Shown here piece by piece: positions 15,214 through 25,600 of a DNA stretch of 31,706 nt (positions are counted from its first letter, which is position 1; every line of letters starts with the position of its first letter). This DNA comes from a virus. The notes below the pieces were generated by a model. The model ran no database searches. It was not told the DNA's origin and saw only the letters and a list, made by a program, of their open reading frames with translations. A program made the position numbers and the translations under genes. The stretch is from IMG/VR virus record IMGVR_UViG_3300048582_000239, positions 1-31,706 of that record; one strand, written 5' to 3'.

Positions 15214-15402
15214 ATGAAATATATGGAACTCAAAAAGCTTTTGAAAGCTGCTGCTGTCGAAGCTAAAAAAATATTTAAAAATGACATTCCTGCTATCAAT
15301 ATGACGATCAATGATACCATTGATTTTTTAGCAAAAGAACATAACTTATCAGAAAGACAAAGACACATGTTGGCTTTGTATGGCTGTACATTGCATTGCT
15401 AA
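15214..15402 (+). CDS. Small helical protein whose stop lies in a palindromic repeat (62 aa)
   Basis: A Lys/Ala-rich N-terminal helix (ELKKLLKAAAVEAKKIFKND) is followed by a second helical region (TIDFLAKEHNLSERQRHMLALY). No motif is recognised. The last two codons, TGC TAA, are the first bases of the palindromic element that begins at 15398, so the C-terminus (GCTLHC) and stop may have been supplied by insertion of that element. The gene may be shortened or altered at its end compared with relatives. Confidence 0.55.
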   Translation: MKYMELKKLLKAAAVEAKKIFKNDIPAINMTINDTIDFLAKEHNLSERQRHMLALYGCTLHC

Positions 15403-15527
15403 CGTTAAGACGCTTGGCGAAGAAGCGGATTTGGAAGCACAAACTTTCAGTTTAGCACAAATGCCAATAGAAAGCACGAATGTTCAATTTAGCACTAAAC
15501 CCGCTTTTTTACCAAACGTGTGTTAGC
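15398..15527. repeat. Imperfect palindromic element, attC-like (130 bp)
   Basis: The ends are inverted repeats: GCTAAC (15398-15403) and GTTAGC (15522-15527). Further in, TTGG (15414-15417) pairs with CCAA (15512-15515), and AAGCGG (15423-15428) with CCGCTT (15501-15506). The unpaired centre holds two copies of TTTAGCAC (15451-15458, 15488-15495). This layered, interrupted stem is the layout of integron attC sites, although the end motifs do not meet the strict attC consensus. It also resembles palindromic intergenic repeats common in Bacteroidota. It fills most of the non-coding gap 15403-15576. Confidence 0.55.
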
Positions 15528-15576
15528 AGATGGCACGGGTAATTAAAACGAATTTTAAATTTTAAAACAAATAAAA

Positions 15577-15858
15577 ATGAATGTAAAAAATCAACCAGCG
15601 TTTCCAGTCGAAGTTTCAGTAGATGAAAACGGTAATTTAAGAGGAAGTCAAACGTCAAACTTTTCAGGTTTTGAAATGGGATTGACTAAACGTGAATATT
15701 TCACAGCAAAAGCAATGCAAGGGTTATTGTCAAATCCTGAATGGATGAAAGAATACAAGGGAGAAAAATATCTTATGCAAAGTGATATTATTGCAGATGT
15801 AGCAATCAGAACAGCGGATACAATATTGGCTAAACTTTCAATCGAAGACGGTCAGTAG
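15577..15858 (+). CDS. Small phage-type protein between two palindromic elements (93 aa)
   Basis: The sequence has an N-terminal PAFPVEV segment, a Gly/Ser-rich middle (FSGFEMGLTKREYFTAKAMQGLLSNPEW) and a helical end with IADVAIRTADTILAKL. This matches, from memory, a widespread family of short uncharacterised phage and prophage proteins whose core reads 'G(M/L)T.R.YFAAKAMQGLL'. The leader is AT-rich and the ATG follows AAAACAAATAAAA, a common Bacteroidota initiation context. Both sides carry elements beginning TGCTAACGT, so this gene looks like a self-contained cassette. Confidence 0.7.
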   Translation: MNVKNQPAFPVEVSVDENGNLRGSQTSNFSGFEMGLTKREYFTAKAMQGLLSNPEWMKEYKGEKYLMQSDIIADVAIRTADTILAKLSIEDGQ

Positions 15859-15865
15859 TGCTTTC

Positions 15866-15913
15866 TGCTAACGTCCGGATTGGCGATGGTTTTAATCTCG
15901 CCAATCCAACGTT
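15866..15913. repeat. Hairpin element beginning TGCTAACGT
   Basis: A perfect 10-base stem (GGATTGGCGA 15877-15886 with TCGCCAATCC 15898-15907) has an 11-base loop and an outer AACGT/ACGTT pair (15870-15874 with 15909-15913), separated by an asymmetric bulge. It shares TGCTAACGT and a following TTGGCGA or TGGCGA with the element at 15398. There is no T tract on either strand in the right place, so it is not a standard terminator. Confidence 0.65.
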
Positions 15914-15938
15914 AAAAAAATAATTTAATTACATAAAC

Positions 15939-16133
15939 ATGAAAATTAAAGCAACATTTAGAGGTCGAAAAGATAGCAGAGGTTTTGAGACCGGAAAAGA
16001 ATATGAACTTGAAGTTCTTAAAAATCCTTTTAGTGCAACTACGGCATTAAAAACAAAAGATGGTTTATCATGTGCTTATGGTTCTGCAGCTGCTTTTTTA
16101 ATAAGTTGGGATAACATCAAAATCATTGATTAG
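15939..16133 (+). CDS. Small beta-rich protein of unknown function (64 aa)
   Basis: Begins MKIKATFRGRKDSRGFETGK and continues as alternating strands with a central loop (NPFSATTALKTKDGLSCAYG), suggesting a small barrel-like domain. It is the third small gene of the cassette-like region and follows the second palindromic element by 25 bases. Its 3' end overlaps the end of the opposite-strand gene by 11 bases. No motif is recognised. Confidence 0.6.
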   Translation: MKIKATFRGRKDSRGFETGKEYELEVLKNPFSATTALKTKDGLSCAYGSAAAFLISWDNIKIID

Positions 16134-16392
16134 AATAACCTATTTGCTTGATCAAAGCAATGTCAGAAACAATATACTTGTAGTCAAACTCTTTTGATTT
16201 GGTTAAAGCTTCAACCTTAGCTGCCTCACGAAAAATAATTTTTTGAGATATATCAATTATATTTTGAAAATAAAAACCTTTGACTACAAGTTCTTTTAAA
16301 AGAAATTTTCGTTGTTCAATTTGACTATTGTTTTTAGCAATTTTGACAATTTTAATTTCAACATCAGCTAAATAAATCGGAGTATTATGCAT
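16123..16392 (-). CDS. Opposite-strand small protein of unknown function (89 aa)
   Basis: An open frame on the - strand inside an otherwise + strand block. The product is Lys/Ile-rich with a helical middle (NNSQIEQRKFLLKELVVKGF) and an end (SKEFDYKYIVSDIALIKQIG) that looks like a genuine alpha/beta fold. It starts in the same ATGCAT hexamer as the + strand gene at 16387 and ends overlapping the gene at 15939. The strong terminator at 16582 would cut it off from the right-hand transcripts, so it would need its own promoter, which I could not find. Moderately doubtful. Confidence 0.45.
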   Translation of the reverse strand: MHNTPIYLADVEIKIVKIAKNNSQIEQRKFLLKELVVKGFYFQNIIDISQKIIFREAAKVEALTKSKEFDYKYIVSDIALIKQIGYSNQ

Positions 16393-16581
16393 AAAAAAAA
16401 CGGTAAAAATTCAGGTAAATTAATTCGAATAACCATTGGAACCTACAAAGATGAAACTGGAAAAATCTATAATCACGAATCTCCAGTTAACGGAAAACTG
16501 TTAGTTCATCTTGACAACGGAACAAATATAATAATTGAATCGTATAAATGTCAAATATATGGTTACTTTGATAAAAGATAA
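16387..16581 (+). CDS. Small beta-rich protein of unknown function (64 aa)
   Basis: Begins MHKKNGKNSGKLIRITIGTY and continues with strand-like stretches (GKLLVHLDNGTNIIIES ... CQIYGYF) that read like a small beta barrel. A GGAG at 16380-16383, four bases before the ATG at 16387, gives it a better ribosome-binding site than most genes here. It is the last gene of the + strand block and stops at the base of the convergent terminator (16582). Its start codon shares a palindromic ATGCAT with the opposite-strand gene. Confidence 0.6.
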   Translation: MHKKNGKNSGKLIRITIGTYKDETGKIYNHESPVNGKLLVHLDNGTNIIIESYKCQIYGYFDKR

Positions 16582-16613
16582 AAACCGGTAGCCTAACCCA
16601 AAGCTACCGGTTT
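16582..16613. terminator. Bidirectional terminator between the convergent blocks
   Basis: A perfect 11-base stem (AAACCGGTAGC 16582-16592 with GCTACCGGTTT 16603-16613) around a 10-base loop. On the + strand TTTCTTT follows; on the - strand the stem is followed by a T-rich run (TTTTTATCTTTT). It stops the + strand block after 16581 and the - strand giant gene after 16649. Confidence 0.92.
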
Positions 16614-16648
16614 CTTTCAAAACAATCTAAAACAAACTCAAAGCAAAT

Positions 16649-19600
16649 TTAGAAAATATTTTGTAACATAGCTACCGATGGTGGCGTTGTTTTACTTAAC
16701 ATTTTGTCAGCATCCATTAATGGATTTGCATCTTCAAATAATCCATTGCTTTCTATTCCTCCAATAGAAGTTCCGGCAAACAGAGCCAACATACCAAAAC
16801 CGATCAAGGCTTGGTCTAATCTGTTTCTTTCGTAGGTATCTAAACCACGTCTATGAGCCATGAAATCTTTTGGCTTAACTTCCCCAGTAATAACTTTTTG
16901 TATATGCTTACCAACAACAGTATAGCTTCCAATATGTTTGTTTCCGTAGATATTTAAATCTTCTTTGGCAAACTGGTCATAAAAAACTGTTGGAATATAT
17001 CTTGAAAATTGAAGCATGTTTCTTCCCCAACTGTACATCTGAATCATTCTTTGGTCAGTAGCTTGATAGCCTTTACCGTGATTATTCTTAACTTGATTTT
17101 CATATTTAGCCATTTTTGCAGGATCAATAGTTCCTTGATTGGCCAACGTTTCATATTCTTCATCAGTTAATCTACCGAGAAAATCTACACCTTGAATCCA
17201 TTTCTCAGACCAAATCATAGGAAGCAGTGCTATGTTTGTGAACATATTTCCTAAGCTTTCCTTTTGATCTAAAGCGACATCATCATAAACGTTGATATCC
17301 ATAAATTGAGCATTTTTAAGTATTCGAACACTTTTCTGAATACCTTCAAATGGATTTAAAATATTAAAACCTTTGCCTCCAGTCCAGAATCTTTTTTCTC
17401 CTTTGGCCCAGGTGCCTAAGCCTGCGTTTTTAATATTCATGTACTTACCAACAAGTACATTTCCAATAGCATAAGCTCCTCCTCCTATTACCAACCCTTT
17501 CCATCCTAACCAATAAATCAAAGATGCTTTGGTTAAATAATCAATCACTTTATCAGTACTAAGTCCAACTGCCTCCAAATAACTATTGTTAGAAAAAGAA
17601 CTTTGTTTAGATCCTGACAAGAAGTATTCTCTCCAAACTTTATTTACATATTTGTTTGCATTTTTATCTTTTCTACTATCGGTTAATGCTAAAATTCCAT
17701 CAACTAAAGGCAACATTTTATTCATTCCGGAAAAGTTTTCATTTCCATTATTGAACAAAGTTGAGTGTGTATAATCAGCAAAAGCTTTGTTCAAATCCCA
17801 AGAAGGTAAATCTGTAGAAGCAATAGAACGCGAACTTGAAAATCTAGTCATGAATACGTCTCCCATAGCAGAACCGATTTCAACGTTTGATATCTGCAGA
17901 GCAGAACCATCTTCGTTAATACCTTTTCTAGCTAGAGCAATAGCACGTTGTTTTATTTTGGAAAATTCCATTGCTTTGTCAAAACCACGTTGTTCAGTTT
18001 TTGACAATTGGTTGTACATAGTTTCAATGTTTCCAAAATTTGTGACAACTTCTTTGCCAGTAAAAGGATCTTTGATTTTTAAATTGACATCATAAATTCT
18101 TTCATCAACTGTTTTTGAGGCAACAGCTAAACCTAACATTCCTCTACGAGCTTTAATCTCCAACCATGCCGGTGCAGTATGAGGGATATAGTCGGCACGA
18201 CCTTGTTTCCCTTCTGTCAGTGCAAATGGTTTTAACTCATTGGTTAATTCAGTAGTAACTTTGTAGAACTCATATTGTGCTTTACTTATGGTACCACCTT
18301 TATACTCGCTTTCAATTTGCTCCAACGGTTTATATTTCATGTTGGTTATTGTTTGGCCAGTATTTCCATCAACAATTTCCTCAAACATAATTAAAGGTCC
18401 ATACAGCTTTTTGTATATGTCAACTTTGTTTTCAAAAAGATTTCCAAGAATATTTTTTATTTTATCAATAACACCTGCATTAGAAACAGCATAACCTAAC
18501 TGCTCTCTGTAAAGTGCATCAGTAGCAGCACTAAGTTTGGTCATGTATTTGTTTTTTTCTTTTTTGAATTTAATAAATTCAACTTCCATAGTTCGAACCA
18601 AAGATTGAATCTCCGGTTGATTTGATGGAATATTGTTAGCCATTAAATAGCTTTCAAAGTATCCAATATCTTTGCCTTCGTAACCACTAGATGTATTTCC
18701 GTTTTTAGTTATCAACTCGGCCTGTTCCATTCCTGCACGTTTGGCAATTTCCATAATTATTGGACGCATTACCCGAGCATAAGCAAATTTGTTTCTATGA
18801 GCATAACCAGGCTCTCCGGTAGTTTTTAATTTTTTAGAACTATAAAGTTCCACCAATTCTTCCGAAGTCATTTTACCTACCGTATTTGCGTTTATAGTCA
18901 ACGAATCGGCCATTGCTTTAGCAAAGTCCTTTTTATAAGCATCATACAAAACTTGCTTTCTAACATCAGAAACGTTTTTGTTTAATCCTGTAACAGTAGC
19001 ATATTGCTCAATAGACATCAGCTCTGTATAATTGTAGTAGTCTGCTGCTTCCTCCCTTTTGGAACGACCACCATCATCATCATCGTTTTCACTAGCTTCT
19101 TTTAAAACGTCTCCAATATCATTTGTGATATTTGTGTCCGGAATAGAAACAACTTGTGTTTTATGAGGAGCATTGTTGATATCAATAGTATTCATGTTTT
19201 TGTAAGCAAGCGATGGAATTGAAGCTTTGTAATCATCAGAATTCATTCCTGAAAAACTACTTTGTGGCCAACCTTTAAAATGAATAATTTTTTGTTCATT
19301 TTTTGGAGTTGTTATTTTAAAATAAGTTTCTTGACCTTTTAAAATATTACGCATGATTGCCGGGTTTTCTCTCATAAATTCTGTTGACAAACTAGCTTCT
19401 CCGTTAACAAACTTAAAAGGATAACCTTCTGCTTTTAAAAGCATATTGTTGTTTTGTTGGATAATAGCGTTTTTCAAATCTGCTAGAACATTGCTGTTTA
19501 CTTGTGCGTTTGCAACAACATTTCTGGAAGCTTGTGAAAGTTCTTTTTTAAGTTCCAATGGAAACAAGTGAAACAATGAATCTTTACCGGTCCATCCAGT

Positions 19601-22600
19601 TCTCATTAAATCATATAACATCAAATCATTTTGAAGTTTTTTAGGTAAGTTGGCAAATTCATCCATCATTCTTGCACGTTCCTCAACATTGGCAGTATTG
19701 TTAAAAAAAGAAATGTTCATTGAAATGAATTGATTTTTACCACTGGTTTTGTATCGTAACCCTTTTTTAAATAATAGGTTATTATCGAATTGAGTTGTTT
19801 TGCTTTTTACTCCAGTCATGATATCTACCAAATGAAGCGTGGACATTTGTGCAATTTCATTTTTTAATTGTTGAAATACATTGTCCTCGTTTTTTAGATC
19901 TACAAGACTTTCATATTTTGCTTTTGGAATGTTGTTAAATCCTAACATACGAGAAGTGAAAAAAGCATCAAAATCAGAATAGATTTTTTTGGTATCATAC
20001 TTATTCAAATTTCTGGCCATGGATTCAGTTATGTTTCCAAAAGTATCTGTAATTCTTCTAGCATACACAGGATCAAATTTTCCTTGTATTTTTTCGTTTA
20101 TTTCAAAAGTTCTATAATATTGTTGAACTAATGGATTACTGGCAAACCTTGGAGGAACTTTTATTCCTTTATTGTTTATGTTATTTACGGTTTCATTGAA
20201 TTCATTTTTGATTTTTGACATATTAAAAGGATTTGTTTCAAGGTTATTATGACCTTGAAGCATTCCGGAAATTTTCATGACATCAGCATTGATAACTCCT
20301 AACTGGTTCATTAAATTTAAAACAGCCAAATTGTTTTCAGGAGAATTGATATTATCAAAAGAGACATTGATAGTTTTGTTTTTGCTAAAACCGATTTGAA
20401 AGTTTTTGTCTTTTCTGATCAACTGCTCAATTTCTCTAGCGTTATAATTGTCGCCATAAATGTTTTGAGATTCAGATTGAAGTTCATTGATTCTTTTTAC
20501 AATTGGATGATTTAATACAACTCCAATTTCCTCCAAACTAAAACCTAAATTTCTCAAAATAATTGTATGAGCATCTGTATGTTCATTAATACCTAATTTG
20601 TCAGCAAAGTGATGTTTAACATTATCCATGATGATGTTAAATATTTTTGCGGAATTAATGGTTCTGCTTTCATTTGTGCTGTCTACAAATTTAGTTGCTT
20701 TTTTACCGTTGATAGTAATTGGAGTTACTAAATCAGTTTCATAAGCTGCTAACATACCAACAATAGAATGTAGGTTTGCAGTAGTTCCAATACTGTTTTT
20801 AGTAATAAGAGAATTGTTGAAAGCTTCTCTTTTACCTCTTGGAGAAAACACCATTGCAGGGGTTGTTTCCATGTCATACATGGTTTCAACAAACTTAACA
20901 GCATCTTTGGCTTCTTGCTCAAAATTTAAAGGCATAACAACTTCCGCAGCCATTTCTTTTGATAACCAAAGGTTTGTTAATTGGTCAAAAGCATCATTCC
21001 ATAAAGGCAATCTTGGACCTTTGTGGTTTACAAAAAATGCATCGCCATCAAAATCTCCACCAGTAATAACTCTGGAAAATTCGTTTGGCAACATAATATT
21101 TGAAGCTTGTCCTGATAACTCAATAACTTCAAATACTCCAGTAGATTGTGGGCCGTGTGCCGGAATACGAGTAGCAATAATTGTATCTCCCTCAATGTAG
21201 ATACCAACATCATTACCGTTTTCGTCTTTAATCATACCCGTTTTTTTACCTTCTGATTTTGCAATATTTTTTGCTTTTTCAATCTGAGAGTTTTGATAAT
21301 CTACATCACTAATATTTGTAGTTTGATTTGCTTTGAAAAGGAATGATTTTCTAGGACGTAAGTTTCCGGCCATGAAAGCGGGCAGAACCGCTTCTCCTTT
21401 GTTATGGCTGCCATCTGAATTTTGAGTGTAAAAAGCAAGTTCTTTGCTTCCATTAGTATATCCGTATGGTTTCTCATAAGTTGGGGCTTTAGCTTGTAAT
21501 ACAGAACCAGGAGTTTCAAATTTATTTGAATTTCTACGGATTATATTTGCAATAGTATTTTGTGCAATTTGCTTAACTGCAGGCAAAGTGATATCCAATT
21601 TGTCATTAAGCAACAAAAACTTTTGCGTTGGATCTACATCATCTAATAACATATTTGAAAGCAAAAATTCTCTGATTTCATTTACATCATCTGATTCAAG
21701 TATTTTTTCAAACTTCTCAAAATTCTTTACAATTTGACCTGTAATTTTTCTTTGGATATCTTCTGCAACTTCTAAATTTCCATTGATACCGGCATTGGTT
21801 AAGATTGATCTGAAAGCTTGAATTGCAAAATTAGAGGTAGTCTTTTGCTTATCCATTACTTGCTGTACTACAAAGTTGCCTCCTTGCAATCCTAAAAAAG
21901 TATTGTCAGGATAATACCATTTGTCTAAGTACTGTTCAACGGCTTCTGTATTTTTATTTATATTTTCTAACGTAAAATTATTTCCTTCAAGAGTTGCATT
22001 TTCGTCTTTATCAACTAACTTAACCGGAACCATGCTTGCTTTGTCAGATGAAGTAGGGAACGCATAAATGAATTGAGTTTTATCTCCTCTCAAAATATTT
22101 TTAGACACCGGACCATTGGCCGCTTCATATTTGTCTAAACGTTTTTGCATTAAATCTCTTAATCCTTTTAAAGATGGACTGATACGAATAGCTTCATCAT
22201 CCAATACAGTGAAGTAACCTTTATTAAAAATGTTTCTTCCTGCAAAAGCTTCATTGTTATGCTCTACTCCAGTATGCAATAATTTGTATGAATTGTTCAA
22301 AGGCATAATATTTCCTCCGGCACGTTGAACCATTTCTGCGTGTATCGGTAAAATGTATGCTCCAGAATCATTGCTTGGATCTATGAAAGGAATAGCTTCC
22401 AGTTCTACATTTTCTCCAAAACTAAATCCCGGAGAACGACCTGATTTTGCTCTTTTTAAAAGGTCTTTTGATTTGAAAGAAGGAAAAAATATGTCTGAGA
22501 AATTAATACCATTGTAGATAGTATTTATTACGTATTCAGAAATTATTTCTTTACCGCCATTGTTCAAAACACCGTTGTTATGGAAAGCATCAAAGTTTGA

Positions 22601-25600
22601 AATGTTTTTTAATGAGCTAATGTTTTTTTGGAAAAAATCAATCTCATTATCAATCTCGTTTATAATGTAGTCTTGAAATTCTTTAATAGTCATTTCTCCA
22701 TCAAATCCTTGATAAGCAGAATAGATGTTTTCGAATGAACCTTTGGCTTTATTTGAAAATACAAACTTTCCGTTAATGAACCTTCCTAAATCCATTATTT
22801 TAACTTTAGGAGCTTTCAACAAATAAGAAGTAGGAGAATCGGAGAACCTTCCGGTTTCCATTAAATAGCTTCCTTTTCTTAAATCTCCTAAGTACATAGC
22901 GAATTCAGTAATTGACATTTCTGTTGAGTTTGAATCTCTGATCACATTTGAGTTCTTATTCAAGTTGTTTTGAACACCGCTAAACAAACTTACTTCTAGC
23001 TTATTTCCCTCCTGAACTTCATCATAAAAATAATTTAGCATTTGGTTAGAAAGAGAACCTTTAGGATTTAATTTAGAAAGGTTAGAGTATTTTTTTAAAA
23101 ATTGATTTCTACCTAATTCTTTGGCATCTTTTTCCATGCTTTTTAATTCTCTAGTAACAAAATTATTTATCACTAAAACCGGCTCTTGATTTCCAACGGC
23201 ATTATATACAGTAAAGTCAGCATTGTAACGTCTGTTTGTCGCTACAAGGCTTTTTATGAACTTTCTTATTTCAGGTTTAAATTGGCCTTTGTCATACAAA
23301 TTGTAGTCTAAATAAGTTCCGGATACTGTTGGGAAAGTTTTATTTACAAAGTTAGAAACAACAGTATCTAACGTAAAGTTTTTACCATTTACATTAATTA
23401 TGTTTCCTTTTACAATACTTGCCAAATCCATGTTTGGAGTAGAAAACGGCAATAGTAAATTGTAAACATCATACATGGTATAGTCTCCCGATTTGATACG
23501 ATCAACCGCATCGGTCAACATATTGAAAGCAATAGCGTTATTATCAAATTCTTCTTCTGTTTGTTTATTTTTATTGGCATTAAAGAACGAACCTCCTTTT
23601 TTAAGCAATTGGTCAACAACGTTATCAACCATACTTAATTCTTTTTCGTTTAAATTGTTTTCAACAGAAATAGAACCATCTTCGTTGATTTTAGTTATAA
23701 CGCTATTAAGCTTACTTTGGTTATTGTAAATAAAATACATTGAACTTAAAGCCATGTTTTTATCTGGACGTACTTCTGTCATGTAAAAATTAAAATCTTG
23801 TATCTCCTCAATATTGCTGTTTTCAATTTGATAAATGAAATCAAGATTTGAAGGAGAATTTTGTGCCATATTAATCAAAGCCACTTGAAGTTTGTCTTTA
23901 TCAAACACTGGAATATTACTCCAGTTTGTAGGCTTGTTTTTATTGGCCATGTAAAACTTTCTACGTAAATTCTTTTCGTATAACTTCGCGAAATCACGTA
24001 TGTATTGAGAAGCTTTTTCGCCGTACTTCAATCGGTCATTCTCATACCAGTTCTGTGGATCTTCATCCATAGATTCAATCAACGCATCACTTTCTGCAGC
24101 TTCTTTAATAACTGCTTCGGCATCTTTTACTTTTACTCCTAAATAAAGTTCATTTTCAATAGATAGTTTTTTCTCTATTTCAGAAATGTCATTTAGGTAT
24201 TTTTCATTGTTGGCATCTTCCAACTTACTACGACCGGGACCTGTTATTTCTTTACCATTGATAGTTTCTTTGAACTTAGAAATGATATAGTCTTTTTTAT
24301 TGGTATATTCAATCTGTTCATCGGTAGTCAAAGTTTTTAAGAAAGCGATATCTGAACTTTTACCAAAAGCTTTATCTGCTCGATCTTTGATTTTTCCCCA
24401 CCATTTTTTAGCATAGTGCTGTCTAACTACCTCATCTTTTGGATCAAAATATTTGTTATAAGTTTCCGCTAAATCTCCTTCTAATCCCAAAGCAAAAACT
24501 TCTTCTTTTATGACAGTTTGTTCTTCTATTGGCAATTCTTTTAAGCCAACAAATTCTTCCATTGCTTTAAACTTTTCATCAACAGTCATTGGAGAACCAT
24601 CGTTTTTAACCATATTTTGAAAAGCCTTAGTTCCAATTAAACTTCTTTTTTTATAGACATTTCCTTTGTTGTCTTTATAAAGAAGTTCATCATTGTAGTC
24701 TTTCAAAACTTTATTGACCAATGCTTCATTTTTCATGAAGTATGCAAGAGTAGCTTGTGTTTCTGGCTCACTTTCAAATAGGTTAAAATAGATATGTGAC
24801 ATTTCGTGCATAAACACGTTGTCTTGCTTCCATTTAGTTTTATCGATAAATATAGCACCGGAGATAGTATAACCTATTGATGGAAACCCTAGCACTTTTG
24901 AGAGGTTGTTTACAGCTAATGTATAAACTAAATTGTTCGGGAACATTTCTCTTAGCTTTTCATTAACGGCAACTTGCTGTCCAAGTGTAATGGAATCCAT
25001 ATCGGCAATGTTTCCTAAATTAACTTCGTTATCGAAATCAGTAGCAACATCACTAGCTTTTTGTTTAACGTCAACTAAGAACTTTTTTGCTTTTTGGAGT
25101 AAACCAAGTCCTTTAGTTTTTACTTCTTCGACAGTAACTTTTTTTCTGCCACTATCATCATCGGTATCCGCATCATCAAAAATATTTCCTTTTTTCTTTT
25201 TAGTTGGAACTTTTTGATTTTTCAAGTTATCTAAAAATTCCTGATTGTTATCATCTAACGTTTTGGTTTTACTGCTTGTTTGTCGAGTAGCTTGTTTTTT
25301 TAAGAAAGCTTTTTCGGCATCAGTCAAATCATCATCATTAATAATTTCATCTTGAATTTTTAATTTATCTTGAAGTATAGCTTCAATTTCTGAACCATAC
25401 TCTCCCATAACAGAGACTTCTTCTTTTGTCAACGGAATATCATTTGATATTTTATCAGCAATAGAATTAATTACTCCAGATGGAATATTACCGGTATTGA
25501 CAAACGTTTTAAAAACTTCATCATTGATTTCTGTTTGAGCATCATTATCAACAATAGATGATTTGGCAACAGGAGCTTTTGGTTTTGCTTTGGAAACATT

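Noticed and set aside
15398-15527. Firm call as an integron attC site
   Set aside because: The end motifs fit only about five of seven bases of the attC core consensus and no integrase is present in the window, so it is kept as attC-like only.
15866-15913. Second hairpin as a Rho-independent terminator
   Set aside because: The stem is strong but is followed by A's on the + strand and by no T run on the - strand.
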